Positions 1-9,254 of a DNA stretch of 64,000 nucleotides are shown here, one piece after another. Source of the DNA: Endozoicomonas sp. ISHI1 (GTDB taxonomy: Bacteria; Pseudomonadota; Gammaproteobacteria; Pseudomonadales; Endozoicomonadaceae); assembly GCF_024606225.1 (NCBI RefSeq), contig NZ_JAGRPU010000030.1:1-64000 (forward strand). Reading direction: 5' to 3'. The position numbers and the translations under genes were made by a program. The notes beneath the pieces are model-generated. The model was not told the origin of the DNA. It did not search any database and saw only the letters and a program-made list of their open reading frames with translations. Position 1 is the first letter of the stretch. Every line of letters starts with the position of its first letter.

Positions 1-86
1 CCTGTACTTTCCCATTTTCGTAGTGTTACTGGGTCTGTACCAAGTAAACGAGCTGCCTCACCTATCTTCACTAATCTCTTATCCAT
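1..86 (-). CDS. IS607-type serine recombinase (TnpA), N-terminus only, cut by window edge
   Basis: Reading the minus strand from an ATG at 86 gives 28 residues before the window ends: it begins MDKRLVKIGEAARLLG and continues with TDPVTLRKWES. The pattern IGEAAxLLGxxPxTLRxWE is the MerR-like helix-turn-helix that opens IS607-family OrfA resolvases, which carry a serine-recombinase catalytic domain after it. That domain would lie outside the window. A plain MerR-like regulator or excisionase is the alternative. No terminal inverted repeats are expected for IS607 elements, so the element's right end cannot be placed exactly; it probably lies just beyond base 86. Confidence 0.6.
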   Translation of the reverse strand, partial: MDKRLVKIGEAARLLGTDPVTLRKWEST

Positions 87-302
87 TCTTGAGATTGTAT
101 TAGATAGTTTTAGATTATAATAGATTACTGCGAACTGTTTTTAACCCCTGACCCTGTGCGCTTCTGCCAAGGTTCATCAAACCTGTCCTCAAACTATCCT
201 GACGCTGTGCTGCCCCTTCCCGGACGGTATTGGCGGCGACAATACTGGCACCGTTCCAGCTCAATGACCTCATGCGCTCCCGGGCCTGTTTCTGCGCCCC
301 TG
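87..302. other. Intergenic stretch of unknown origin
   Basis: This stretch lies between the recombinase start and the first lipA vestige. A minus-strand open frame crosses it, but it runs on from the lipA vestige and resembles nothing I recognise. It may be the junction where an IS607-type element inserted next to the F-box/WD40 array. No convincing promoter or gene is visible. Confidence 0.4.
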
Positions 303-372
303 TCAGTCCGGCACCATTCTTACGCATCACCTGCCCGGCAAAATAACTTGAGCGCATCAGGGCATCGGGAAT
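303..372 (-). pseudogene. Decayed lipA 3'-end fragment upstream of array copy 1
   Basis: About 65 bases match the 3' end of the intact lipA gene (around 13288-13355) in the same orientation with scattered mismatches. The minus-strand frame still encodes ALMRSSYFAGQVMRKNGAGL, against [20 protein letters not shown] in real LipA. It is too short to be functional. It marks the left boundary of a duplication unit made of an F-box/WD40 gene plus the tail of lipA. Confidence 0.75.
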
Positions 373-377
373 GTCGT

Positions 378-401
378 GAACTTTTAAGCTAAAACAGAGT
401 C
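378..401 (+). promoter_or_regulatory. Conserved upstream block of F-box/WD40 copy 1
   Basis: A 24-base block starting GAACTTT and containing GCTAAAAC is repeated ahead of copies 1, 2, 3, 5 and 6 of the array, always 69-94 bases before the ATG. It is more conserved than the surrounding spacer. A promoter -10 region or regulator site is likely, but I cannot assign consensus boxes with certainty. Confidence 0.4.
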
Positions 402-470
402 TATCTTCCAGAATCAATTTTGAATATCGCTACTCACCAAAGTGAAATAATAACGATTGAAAAACAAACT

Positions 471-2285
471 ATGAATTCCATAAAAAACCTTTCCTGTTTT
501 GGTACTTCACTCCCATCAACACCGGATCAAGCTCGATCAGAAAGAACCAGTGGTACCGCTATGGGCAGGAACGTCATGGTACGTGACAATAAAGAGTTTT
601 CATTATTGCTCGACTTACCAGTGGATATACAATCCAAAATATATTCCTATTTGCAGGCTCATGATATTACCCGTTTAACACGGGTAAATTCATACATGAA
701 CAGTACAATCAAAAACGATACTTCAATAGCAAGGGCCTGGTATCGCCAATTTCCTTCATCACAGCAGGCTCTGATGGAGACAATCGTCACTGCAAAAGAT
801 AAAGATCAACTCGAGGATTGGTTGAGGCGCTTTACAAAGGATGAGGCATTAATCAAGTCAATCATGGATTGCCAAACGAGTGTTTATTTTCCTGCGCTGT
901 TCTTTTCCTCTATCACTAAACTGATGTCTGAATGTAAAACATTTAAATTGGAGACAAAAGCCACTCTCCCCATCTTTGCTACACGGAACTTGCACACCAC
1001 TGCTACAAAGAAATTGGCAAGCTTCGGCCTCGATAGTCGCCATATTTTGATCGTCAGTGACAATAAAACGTTGAAAATCTATTGCTGTGAATCATGGACA
1101 GTAAAAGGCACTATTTCCCATGATAACACTATCAATGAGGCCACCTTCAGTGCCAGTGGCCGCCATGTGGTGACCGCAAGTAACGATAAAACCGCAAAAA
1201 TTTATGCTCTGAAGACCGATGGATCATGGGAAGAAAAAGCCACTATTACCCATGATGAGACAGTCTCCTCAGCTACCTTCAGCGCCGATGAGCGCTACGT
1301 GGTGACCGCCAGTAGAGATGGCAAGGCGAAGATCTATGGCAAGCAAGACGATGAGTCATGGGTAGAAAAAGTCATTATTTCCCATGATAGACCTGTCAAA
1401 TCAGCCACCCTCAGCGCCGATGATCGCTATTTATTGACTGCCTGTATGGATGGCAAGGCGAGAATTTATAGCATAGAGGACGATGGGTCATGGGAAGAAC
1501 AAGCCATGATTTCCCATAATAAACCTGTCTACTCAGCCACCTTCAGCACCGATAACCACCATGTGGTGACCGCCAGCTTCGATCAGGCGAAAATCTATAG
1601 CCTGGAGACCGATGGATTATGGGAAGAAAAAGCGATCATTACCCATGAGGATCTGCTCTTCTCAGCGGCATTCAGCGCCGATAACCGCCATTTGGTGACC
1701 GCCAGTGTGGATGGCAGGGCGATAATCTATGGCAGGAAGGACGACGGATCATGGGAAGTAAAAACCACTATTTCCCATAATAATAATCTGGTCTTCTCAG
1801 CCACCTTCAGCCCCGATAGCCGCTTTGTGATCACTCACGGTCGCGATGAAAAGTCGAGAATCTATGGCCAGAAGGACGATGGATCATGGGAAAAAAAAAC
1901 GACCATTTCCTATTATTTTGCGGGCATTAAATCAGTCACCTTTAGCGCCGATAGCCGCAATGTGATCATCCACAGTGGAGATAAAAATTTGAACATCTAT
2001 GGCCAGAAGGACAATGGTTCCTGGGGAAAAAAAGCGACCATCTCCCATGTTTTTGGTGTCGCATTAGCAGCCTTTAGCGTCGATGGCCGCCATATGGTCA
2101 CAGCCAGAGGAGACGATAATAAGGCAAAAGTTTATGGCCAGCTACGTGATGGATCGTGGCAAAAAAAAGCCACCATTTACCATCATTGTGTGATCAAATC
2201 AGCCGCTTTCAGTCCCGATGGCCATGTGTTTACCATACACGACGATAATACGGCGAAAATCACTGAACTAAGGATGGATGACTGA
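471..2285 (+). CDS. F-box + WD40-repeat protein, array copy 1
   Basis: The protein has 604 residues. Residues about 45-94 form an F-box-like segment: LDLPVDIQSKIYSYL, then HDITRLTRVNSYMN and a trailing ARAWYRQF, following the F-box pattern LPxxxxxxIxxyLxxxDlxxLxxvnxxxn. From about residue 190 to the end there are nine WD40-type blades of about 40-43 residues, each reading ISH-x-SATFS-x-D-x-RxVVTAS-x-D-x-KAKIYG followed by DGSW-x-KA. Eukaryotic F-box/WD40 proteins are SCF ubiquitin-ligase substrate receptors; a host-directed role here is inference. No signal peptide is visible. I chose the ATG at 471 over the TTG at 420 because the reading frame upstream of this ATG is not conserved between copies. 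The first ~400 bases are nearly identical to copy 2, so this duplication is recent. Confidence 0.85.
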   Translation: MNSIKNLSCFGTSLPSTPDQARSERTSGTAMGRNVMVRDNKEFSLLLDLPVDIQSKIYSYLQAHDITRLTRVNSYMNSTIKNDTSIARAWYRQFPSSQQALMETIVTAKDKDQLEDWLRRFTKDEALIKSIMDCQTSVYFPALFFSSITKLMSECKTFKLETKATLPIFATRNLHTTATKKLASFGLDSRHILIVSDNKTLKIYCCESWTVKGTISHDNTINEATFSASGRHVVTASNDKTAKIYALKTDGSWEEKATITHDETVSSATFSADERYVVTASRDGKAKIYGKQDDESWVEKVIISHDRPVKSATLSADDRYLLTACMDGKARIYSIEDDGSWEEQAMISHNKPVYSATFSTDNHHVVTASFDQAKIYSLETDGLWEEKAIITHEDLLFSAAFSADNRHLVTASVDGRAIIYGRKDDGSWEVKTTISHNNNLVFSATFSPDSRFVITHGRDEKSRIYGQKDDGSWEKKTTISYYFAGIKSVTFSADSRNVIIHSGDKNLNIYGQKDNGSWGKKATISHVFGVALAAFSVDGRHMVTARGDDNKAKVYGQLRDGSWQKKATIYHHCVIKSAAFSPDGHVFTIHDDNTAKITELRMDD

Positions 2286-2375
2286 TTATTTGCTGTCACT
2301 TATTAGCCCGGGCCCACATTATTCTTATGCATCACCAGCTCGACAAAATAACTTGAGCGCAACAGGGCATCGGGA
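2286..2375 (-). pseudogene. lipA 3'-end vestige after array copy 1
   Basis: Directly after the stop of copy 1, about 90 bases match the region just after copy 6 and the 3' end of intact lipA. Shared landmarks are TTGCTGTCACT, CCCACATTATTCTT and AATAACTTGAGCGCA. The junction is the same as at the true copy 6/lipA boundary, which shows that the duplicated unit included the tail of the convergent neighbour. Confidence 0.8.
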
Positions 2376-2382
2376 ATGTCGT

Positions 2383-2406
2383 GAACTTTTAAGCTAAAAC
2401 AGAGTC
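2383..2406 (+). promoter_or_regulatory. Conserved upstream block of F-box/WD40 copy 2
   Basis: Same 24-base block as at 378, starting GAACTTTT, 70 bases before the chosen ATG. It is identical to the copy 1 block, in keeping with their recent duplication. Confidence 0.4.
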
Positions 2407-2475
2407 TATCTTCCAGAATCAATTTTGAATATCGCTACTCACCAAAGTGAAATAATAACGATTGAAAAACAAACT

Positions 2476-4254
2476 ATGAATTCCATAAAAAACCTTTCCT
2501 GTTTTGGTGGTTCATTCCCATCAACACCGGATCAAGCTCGATCAGAAAGAACTAGTGGTACCGCTATGGGCAGGAACGTCATGGTACGTGACAATAAAGA
2601 GTTTTCATTATTGCTCGACTTACCAGTGGATATACAATCCAAAATATATTCCTGTTTGCAGGCTCATGATATTACCCGTTTAGCACGGGCAAATTCATAC
2701 ATTAACAACCTACTCATAAATGATAATTCAATAGCAAGGGCTTGGTATCACCGGTTTTCTTCATCACGCCAGGCTCTGCTAAAGAGAATCGTGACTACAA
2801 AAGATAAAGATCAACTCGAGGGTTGGTTGAGGCGTTTTACAAAGGATGAGGCATTAATCAAGTCAATCATCGATCGCCAAAAGAGTATTTATTTTCCTGC
2901 GCTGTTCTTTTCCTCTATCGCTAAACTGATGTCTGAATGTAAAACATTTAAATTAGAAACAAAAGCCACCCTCCCCGGTGGTAAAGCTATCTACCGCCGT
3001 GATGGTCGCCATATTTTGATCTTTAGAAACAATAAAACGTTGAAAATCTATTCCCGGGAGGACGATGGATCATGGACAGCAAAAGCCACTATCTCCCATG
3101 ATAACAAAGTCAACAAGGCCACCTTCAGCATCAATGGCCGCCATGTGGTGACCGCAAGTAACGATAAAACCGCAAAAATTTATGCTCTGAAGACCGATGG
3201 ATCATGGGAAGAAAAAACCACTATTTCCCATGATAAGCGAGTCTCCTCAGCGACCTTCAGCGCCGATGACCGCTATGTGGTGACCGCCAGTGCAGATGGC
3301 AAGGCGAAAATCTATGGCAAGCAAGACGATGAGTCATGGGTAGAAAAAGCCATTATTTCCCATGATAGACCTGTCAAGTCTGCCACCCTCAGTGCCGATG
3401 GTCGCTTTTTATTGACTGCCTGTATGGATGGCAAGGCGAGAATTTATGGCATGCAGGACGATGGATCATGGGTAAAAAAAGCCATAATTTCCCATGATAA
3501 TCCTGTCGAGTCAGCCACCTTCAGCATCGATGGCCGCCATGTGGTGACCACCAGCTTCGTTCTGGCGAAAATCCATGGCCTGGAGGCCGATGGGTCATGG
3601 CAAGAAAAAGACATCATTACCCATGAGTGTCTACTCAACTCAGCGACATTCAGTGCCGATAACCGCCATTTGGTGACCGCCAGTGACGATGGCAGGGCGA
3701 TAATCTGCGGCAAGAAGGACGACGGGTCATGGGAAGAAAAAACCACTATTTCCCATAATGGTGCGGTCTACTCAGCCGCCTTCAGCCCCGATAGCCGCTG
3801 TATGATTAGCCGCAGTGGAGATAATAAGGCAAAAATCTATGGCCAGAAGGACGATGGATCATGGGAAAAAAAAACGACCATTTCCTATTATTTGGCAAGC
3901 ATCAGGTCAGTAACCTTTAGTGCCGATAGCCGCCATGCAGTCATCCAAAGTGAATATAATTTGAAAATCTATGGCCAGAAGGACAATGGATCCTGGGAAA
4001 AAAAAGCGACCATTTTCCATGTTTTTGATTTCAAATCAGCAGCCTTTAGCGTCGATGGCCGCCATATGGTCATAACCGGAAACGATAAAACGGCGAAAAT
4101 TTATGGCCAGTTAAGCGATGGATCGTGGCAAAAAAAAGCCACTATTTCCCATCATCGTGTGATCAGGTCAGCCACCTTCAGTGCCGATGGCCATGTATTG
4201 ACCACCCACGACGATAATACGGCGAAAATCACTGAACTAAGGATGGATGACTGA
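2476..4254 (+). CDS. F-box + WD40-repeat protein, array copy 2
   Basis: The protein has 592 residues. The N-terminal 90 residues, with the F-box segment LDLPVDIQSKIYSCL, are almost identical to copy 1. The propeller region (nine blades) diverges, mostly in the loop residues between the conserved strands, as expected if ligand-facing surfaces are varying. The final strand is KITELRMDD, as in copies 1 and 3. No signal peptide is seen. The ATG at 2476 is preferred over an in-frame TTG at 2425. The gene is followed by the longest of the lipA vestiges. Confidence 0.85.
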   Translation: MNSIKNLSCFGGSFPSTPDQARSERTSGTAMGRNVMVRDNKEFSLLLDLPVDIQSKIYSCLQAHDITRLARANSYINNLLINDNSIARAWYHRFSSSRQALLKRIVTTKDKDQLEGWLRRFTKDEALIKSIIDRQKSIYFPALFFSSIAKLMSECKTFKLETKATLPGGKAIYRRDGRHILIFRNNKTLKIYSREDDGSWTAKATISHDNKVNKATFSINGRHVVTASNDKTAKIYALKTDGSWEEKTTISHDKRVSSATFSADDRYVVTASADGKAKIYGKQDDESWVEKAIISHDRPVKSATLSADGRFLLTACMDGKARIYGMQDDGSWVKKAIISHDNPVESATFSIDGRHVVTTSFVLAKIHGLEADGSWQEKDIITHECLLNSATFSADNRHLVTASDDGRAIICGKKDDGSWEEKTTISHNGAVYSAAFSPDSRCMISRSGDNKAKIYGQKDDGSWEKKTTISYYLASIRSVTFSADSRHAVIQSEYNLKIYGQKDNGSWEKKATIFHVFDFKSAAFSVDGRHMVITGNDKTAKIYGQLSDGSWQKKATISHHRVIRSATFSADGHVLTTHDDNTAKITELRMDD

Positions 4255-4400
4255 TTATTTGCTGTCACTTATTAGCCCGGGCCCACATTATTCTTTCTCA
4301 TCACCTGCTCGGCATAATAACTCGAGCACACCAGGGCCCCGGCGAGCCACTTAACGTCCAATGGGTAAATGGTTTTTGGTGGGCTGCAGTTACTGATCCG
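4255..4400 (-). pseudogene. lipA 3'-end vestige after array copy 2, with internal deletion
   Basis: The minus-strand frame here still reads GALVCSSYYAEQVMRKNNVG, close to the LipA C-terminus [20 protein letters not shown]. Further on, the bases AAATGGTTTTTGGTGGG match lipA at about 13438-13454. The part of lipA between these two segments is deleted. This is a clear remnant of the 3' third of lipA. Confidence 0.85.
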
Positions 4401-4494
4401 GAAGGGCCATTCTGCATGTGTTGAAAGACAGCATTGATCATTTTCCCGGATCAAAGTCCTGCCTTCTTGTTAGTTACGATTAGATCAATATTGT

Positions 4495-4518
4495 GAACTT
4501 TCATACTAAAACCGAGTC
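4495..4518 (+). promoter_or_regulatory. Conserved upstream block of F-box/WD40 copy 3
   Basis: Variant of the block at 378, starting GAACTTTC and containing ATACTAAAAC, 70 bases before the ATG. A preceding spacer with TTAGTTACG is shared with copies 5 and 6. Confidence 0.4.
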
Positions 4519-4587
4519 TAATTCGCAGAATCAATTTTGAATATCCCTGCCAACCGGGGGAAAACAACAACTTTTAAGAAACGAACC

Positions 4588-6252
4588 ATGGACTGCATAA
4601 ATAACCATTCCTGCCTTGGTGAGCCACTCTCATCAACACCCGATCAATCTCAATCAGAGACACCCATTGCTACCACTATGGGTAGGGACGTCATTGTGCG
4701 TGACAAGAGTGAGTTTTCATTATTGCTCGATTTGCCCCCGGGAATACAATGCAAAATTTTCACCTATTTGCGTGCTCATGATATTAGCCAATTAACACGG
4801 GCAAATTCATACATTAACAACACGCTCAAAAATGATGCTTCAATGGCAAAAGCATGGCATCGCCGGTTTGCTTCATCACACCAGGCGCTAATAAAAACAA
4901 TCGTCACCGCAAAAGATAAAGATAAACTCCAGAAATGGTTGAAGCGTTTCACAAAGGATGAGTCATTAGTCAAGTCAGTCATGGATCGTCATGAGAGTAT
5001 TTACTTTCCTGCTCTGTTCTTTTTCACTCTCACTAAACTGATGTCTGAATGTAAAACATTTAAATTAGAGACGAAAGCCACCCTCCCTGTTAATAGTCGG
5101 AATTACCCCTCTTCCTTGAGCCCCGATGGCCAACATGTGATGCGCGAAATTGACGATAAAACCCTGAAAATCTACGGCCAAAAGGGCGATGGATCATGGA
5201 AAGAAGAAGCCACTATCTCCCATGAAGACAGAGTCAACTCAGCCACATTCAGCATCGATAGCCGCTATATAGTGACCACAAGTGGCTATAAAAAAACAGC
5301 GAAAATTTATGGCAAGCAGGACGATGGGTCTTGGGCAGAAAAAGCCACCATTTTCTATGACTACTCCATCGTCTCTGTCTCCTTCAGCTCCGATAGCCGC
5401 CATTTGGTGACCCACAGTGACGATTACAAGGTGAAAATACACAGCCAGAAGGACGATGGGTCATGGGCAGAAAAAGCCACTATTTCCGATGATGACAATA
5501 TCCTCTCAACCACCTTGAGTGCCGATGGCCGCTATTTGGTGACCGCCGGTTTAGACGGCAGGGCAAAAATCTATGGCAAGCAGGACGATGGGTCATGGAT
5601 AGAAAAAGCCATTATTTACCATGATAAACATGTCTACTTAGCCACCTTCAGCGCCGATGACCGCTCTGTGGTGACCATCAGTCGCGATCAGAAGATGAAG
5701 ATCCACGGCCTGGAGGCCAATGGTTCATGGGAAGAAAAAGCCACCATTTCCCCTATTAAAGACGTCAACTCAGCGACAATCAGCGCCGATAACCGCCATT
5801 TGGTGATTTCCGGTAAAGATGCCAGGGCGATAATCTACGGCAAGAAGGACGATGGATCATGGGAAGAAAAAGTCATTATTTCCCATAAATACTGGGTCTA
5901 CCCACCCACCTTAAGCCCCGATAGCCGCTGTGTGATCACCCGTGGTAGAGATCAAAAGGTGAAAATCTATGGCCAGAAGGACAACGGATCGTGGGAAGAA
6001 AAAGCCACCATTACCCATGGTAATTATGTCATATCAACAACCTTGAGTGTCGATGGCCGCCATGTGCTCACCGCCAGCGACGATAAAAAGGTAAAAATTT
6101 ATGGCCAGCAAACCGATGGATCCTGGGAGGAAAAAGCCACCATGTCCTATAACAGTGAGATATTGTCAGCCACCTTCAGCGACGATGGTCATGTGTTGAC
6201 GATCCATCGCGATAAAACAGCAAAAATCATTGAACTACGAATGGATGGATAA
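4588..6252 (+). CDS. F-box + WD40-repeat protein, array copy 3
   Basis: The protein has 554 residues and is the shortest member, with about eight blades. It begins MDCINNHSCLGEP and belongs to a second subgroup with copies 4-6. The F-box segment is LDLPPGIQCKIFTYLRAHDI. Blades follow the family pattern (KIYGQKDDGSW, SHEDRVNSATFS). Copy 4 starts immediately after its stop, with no lipA vestige between, so copies 3 and 4 may be cotranscribed. ATG 4588 is chosen over TTG 4537 on conservation grounds; upstream bases AAGAAACGA give only a weak ribosome site. Confidence 0.85.
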   Translation: MDCINNHSCLGEPLSSTPDQSQSETPIATTMGRDVIVRDKSEFSLLLDLPPGIQCKIFTYLRAHDISQLTRANSYINNTLKNDASMAKAWHRRFASSHQALIKTIVTAKDKDKLQKWLKRFTKDESLVKSVMDRHESIYFPALFFFTLTKLMSECKTFKLETKATLPVNSRNYPSSLSPDGQHVMREIDDKTLKIYGQKGDGSWKEEATISHEDRVNSATFSIDSRYIVTTSGYKKTAKIYGKQDDGSWAEKATIFYDYSIVSVSFSSDSRHLVTHSDDYKVKIHSQKDDGSWAEKATISDDDNILSTTLSADGRYLVTAGLDGRAKIYGKQDDGSWIEKAIIYHDKHVYLATFSADDRSVVTISRDQKMKIHGLEANGSWEEKATISPIKDVNSATISADNRHLVISGKDARAIIYGKKDDGSWEEKVIISHKYWVYPPTLSPDSRCVITRGRDQKVKIYGQKDNGSWEEKATITHGNYVISTTLSVDGRHVLTASDDKKVKIYGQQTDGSWEEKATMSYNSEILSATFSDDGHVLTIHRDKTAKIIELRMDG

Positions 6253-6333
6253 ATGACTGATTGTTGCAGCCGCAGAATCAATTTTGAATATCTATGCCAA
6301 CCAGGGAAAACAACAACTTTTAAAAGACGAACT

Positions 6334-8127
6334 ATGGACTGCATAAATAACCATTCATGCCTTGGTGAGCCACTCTCATCAACACCCGATCAATCTCAAT
6401 CAGAAACACCAACTACTAGCACTATGGGTAGGGACGTCATTGTACGTGACAAGAACAAGCTTTCATTATTGCTCGATTTGCCCCCGGGAATACAATCCAA
6501 AATTTTTACTTATTTGCAGACCCGTGATATTGCCCATTTAACACGGGCAAATTCATACATGAACAACACGGTCAAAAATGATGCTGCAATGGCAAGGGCA
6601 TGGTATCGCCGGTTTGCTTCATCACACCAGGCTCTTATAAAGACAATCGTCACTGTAAAAGATAAAGATGAACTCCAGAAATGGTTGAAGCGTTTCACGA
6701 AGGATGAGCCATTAGTCAAGTCAATCATGGATCGTCATGGGAGTATTTACTTTCCTGCTCTGTTCTTTTTCACTCTCACTAATCTGATGTCTCAATGTAA
6801 AACATTTAAATTAGAGACAAAAGCCATTTTCCCCGGTACTGGTGGGGGGAACTCAGCTGCCTTCAGTGCCGATGGCCACCATGTGGTGAGCACCATTGGC
6901 GATAACAGGTTGAGAATCTTCGGCCAAAAGAGCGATGGATCATGGCAACCAAAAGGCACTTTCTCCCATGATGACTACGTCATAACGCTCACCTTCAGCA
7001 CCAATGGCCGATACCTGTTGACCACCATTAGCGATTACAAGGCGATAATTTATGGCAAAAAGGACGATGGGTCATGGGAAGAAAAAGTGACCATTTCCCA
7101 TCATCGCCATGTCTACTCAGCCAGCTTCAGTGCCGATGGTCGCTATGTAGTGACCGCCAGTGGAGATTGCAAGGCGAAAATTTATGGCCTGAGCGACGAT
7201 GGCTCATGGGTAGAAGAAGCCATTATTCGCCACGATCGTCCCGTCGAATCGGCCACCTTCAGCGCCGATAGCCGCTATGTGCTGACCGCCAGTAATGATG
7301 GCAAGGCGAAAATTTATGGCCGAGGGGACGATGGGTCATGGGCAGTAGAAGCCACTATTACCCATGACGACGAGGTCATCTCGGCTAGCTTCAGCCCAAG
7401 TGGCCGCTATGTGTTGACCTGCAGCAGAGATAACAAGCTGAAAATCTATGGCCTGGACGATGGTTTATGGGAAGAAAAAACCACTATTTCTTTCAACAAC
7501 TGGTTACACTTAGCAGCCTTCAGCACCAATGACCGCTGTGTATTGACCGCCAATCTCGATAACAAGGTGATAATCCATGGCCTGGCTGACGATGGGTCGT
7601 GGGAAATAAAAGCGACTATTTCCCATAATGACAGGGTCAACTCGACCACCTTCAGCCCAGATAGCCGCCATGTATTGACTGGCAGTGATGATGGCAAGGC
7701 GAAACTCTATGGTCAAAAAGACGACAATGGATCATGGGAGGAAAAAGCCATCATTTCCCATGACAAAACAGTCTTGTCAGTCAAATTCAGCGCCGATAGC
7801 CGCCATCTGATCACCCGTAGTGGAGATAATACAGTGAAAATCTACGGTCAGAAGGACGATGGATCATGGAAAGAAAAAGCCATCATCTCTCATACTTGGG
7901 ATATCAGATCAGCCACCTTTAGCGTCGATGGCCGCCATGTGGTCACCGCCAGTTTCGATGGAACTGCGAAAATTTATGGTCAGAACAGCGATGGATCATG
8001 GGATAAAAAAGCCACCATTTCCCATCCTGATGCTACTCGATTAGCCATCCCCAGCGCCGATGGCCATGTTTTGACCATCAATCAAGATGATCCGACGAAA
8101 ATCACCGAACTAATGATGGATGACTGA
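6334..8127 (+). CDS. F-box + WD40-repeat protein, array copy 4
   Basis: The protein has 597 residues with F-box segment LDLPPGIQSKIFTYLQTRDI near residues 45-95 and about nine blades. An upstream in-frame start at 6253 would add 27 residues, but those come from the conserved leader read in a different frame than in copies 1-3, so they are probably untranslated. The C-terminus KITELMMDD matches the family. It sits directly downstream of copy 3 and is followed by a lipA vestige and then a DUF29 gene. Confidence 0.83.
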   Translation: MDCINNHSCLGEPLSSTPDQSQSETPTTSTMGRDVIVRDKNKLSLLLDLPPGIQSKIFTYLQTRDIAHLTRANSYMNNTVKNDAAMARAWYRRFASSHQALIKTIVTVKDKDELQKWLKRFTKDEPLVKSIMDRHGSIYFPALFFFTLTNLMSQCKTFKLETKAIFPGTGGGNSAAFSADGHHVVSTIGDNRLRIFGQKSDGSWQPKGTFSHDDYVITLTFSTNGRYLLTTISDYKAIIYGKKDDGSWEEKVTISHHRHVYSASFSADGRYVVTASGDCKAKIYGLSDDGSWVEEAIIRHDRPVESATFSADSRYVLTASNDGKAKIYGRGDDGSWAVEATITHDDEVISASFSPSGRYVLTCSRDNKLKIYGLDDGLWEEKTTISFNNWLHLAAFSTNDRCVLTANLDNKVIIHGLADDGSWEIKATISHNDRVNSTTFSPDSRHVLTGSDDGKAKLYGQKDDNGSWEEKAIISHDKTVLSVKFSADSRHLITRSGDNTVKIYGQKDDGSWKEKAIISHTWDIRSATFSVDGRHVVTASFDGTAKIYGQNSDGSWDKKATISHPDATRLAIPSADGHVLTINQDDPTKITELMMDD

Positions 8128-8250
8128 TTGTTTACTCTCACTCATTAGCCCGGACCCACATTATTCTTATGAAACATTTACTCAGCACGATAACTTGTGC
8201 GCACCAGAGCACCGGCCATGACTTCGACAAAACCTCTTTTGACATCCTCC
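8128..8250 (-). pseudogene. lipA 3'-end vestige after array copy 4
   Basis: The bases after the stop of copy 4 follow the copy 6/lipA junction closely: GACCCACATTATTCTT, AGCACGATAACTTG, CACCGGCCATGACTTC and AACAAAACCTCTTT all have counterparts at 13291-13378. This vestige is closest to intact lipA over its length. Confidence 0.85.
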
Positions 8251-8480
8251 CCGCCGTAAAAAGGGTGTCGCAAAACTCTCTCCAGCGTGGGAACGGGGTG
8301 ACTTCCTTCATTCCCGGCTTCATTCCGATCTTTTGTTTGCGATACTGACGGTTCTCTTTGGCTTCAATGGCCGAATTGACCAGCCCAAAACCACGGGCAC
8401 CCCCCCAGCAAAAGCATCTGTGCTTTGGTAATTCATTTTGATTCCCTTCTGTTAATTGCCTACAGTGACAGGGCTATGGA
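8251..8480. other. Unassigned spacer between lipA vestige and DUF29 gene
   Basis: The minus strand contains an interrupted open stretch, but I recognise no family in it. A run of nine C/T bases near 8400 suggests decay. It may be the end of the DNA that brought in the DUF29 gene. No RNA gene or strong terminator is seen. Confidence 0.35.
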
Positions 8481-8488
8481 GGTGATTT

Positions 8489-8956
8489 ATGGAAAACTTG
8501 TATGACACTGATTTTTACACATGGTCCTACCAACAAGCCGAGCTTATCAGGCAAGGCCGTTTCAATGAACTTGATATGGACAACCTGATCGAGGAAGTAG
8601 AGGACATGGGCAAAGCTCGTTACCGTGCCCTTGAGAGTTGTCTCGAACAGCTTTTGTCACATGCGCTTAAATGGCAGATGCAATCTGGCAAGGACGATCT
8701 GCATGACATGGATCAGTGGTTCCGTAGTTGGTCGATCAGCATTGGCAAACAGCGGATTGCTATTTTGAAGGAATTAAAAAAGAATCCTGGCTTGCACAAC
8801 AAACTGGATGAAATTTTTCTTGATGCTTACGATTATTCCCGAAAGCTGGCCGCCAACGAGATGCAGTGCAAACCCGACGTCTTCCCACCGCAATGCCCAT
8901 GGACCTACGAACAGATCATGACAGAAGACTGGCTGCCGGAGGCGGACAATGACTGA
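8489..8956 (+). CDS. DUF29 family protein
   Basis: A protein of 155 residues with the DUF29 signature: an opening YDTDFYTWSYQQAELIRQG, then ELDMDNLIEEVEDMG, then a helical segment ending LLSHALKWQMQ. DUF29 proteins are small, all-helical and of unknown function, common in cyanobacteria and in some proteobacteria with many mobile genes. A strong ribosome site, GGAGGTGAT, precedes the ATG. It lies between F-box/WD40 copy 4 and a relic copy. A second DUF29 gene lies inside the other duplicated region at 28160. Confidence 0.8.
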   Translation: MENLYDTDFYTWSYQQAELIRQGRFNELDMDNLIEEVEDMGKARYRALESCLEQLLSHALKWQMQSGKDDLHDMDQWFRSWSISIGKQRIAILKELKKNPGLHNKLDEIFLDAYDYSRKLAANEMQCKPDVFPPQCPWTYEQIMTEDWLPEADND

Positions 8957-8963
8957 TCTTTAC

Positions 8964-9083
8964 CAAATCGATTGATGGCCGCCATCTTTTGAGCATCTGT
9001 GATAGTAAAACGCTGGAAATCTATGGCCAGGAGAGTGATGGATCATGGCAAGGCGAAAATCACTGAACTACGGATGGATGACT
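8964..9083 (+). pseudogene. Relic F-box/WD40 gene with large internal deletion
   Basis: About 120 bases encode the end of the linker and first blade (DGRHLLSICDSKTLEIYGQ, then ESDGSWQ) joined directly to the family's last strand (AKITELRMDD). More than a kilobase of propeller and all of the F-box part are gone, and the stop is changed from TGA to TAT. This is a seventh, dead copy of the array, probably deleted by recombination between the near-identical GGATCATGG/AAGGCGAAAAT motifs of first and last blades. Confidence 0.75.
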
Positions 9084-9160
9084 ATTTCTCTACTTTGTCA
9101 CCTTCATCACTCTTGCCGTCATATCCTGCCTGATGTTAGTTACGCTGACATCAATGTTAT

Positions 9161-9184
9161 GAACTTTCATGCTAAAACCGACTC
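9161..9184 (+). promoter_or_regulatory. Conserved upstream block of F-box/WD40 copy 5
   Basis: Block GAACTTTCATGCTAAAAC, 94 bases before the chosen ATG. Sixteen bases upstream of it is TGACAT; with a 17-base gap to ATGCTA this could be a sigma-70-like promoter, but the match is poor. Confidence 0.4.
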
Positions 9185-9254
9185 CGACTTTCAGAATCAA
9201 TTTTGAATAGCCTTGCCAACCAGAGATAAATTACAACTTTATAAGAAACGAACG

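Noticed and set aside
420-470. TTG start of array copy 1 and equivalent upstream starts in other copies
   Set aside because: The leader is read in different frames, or interrupted, in different copies, so it is unlikely to be translated.
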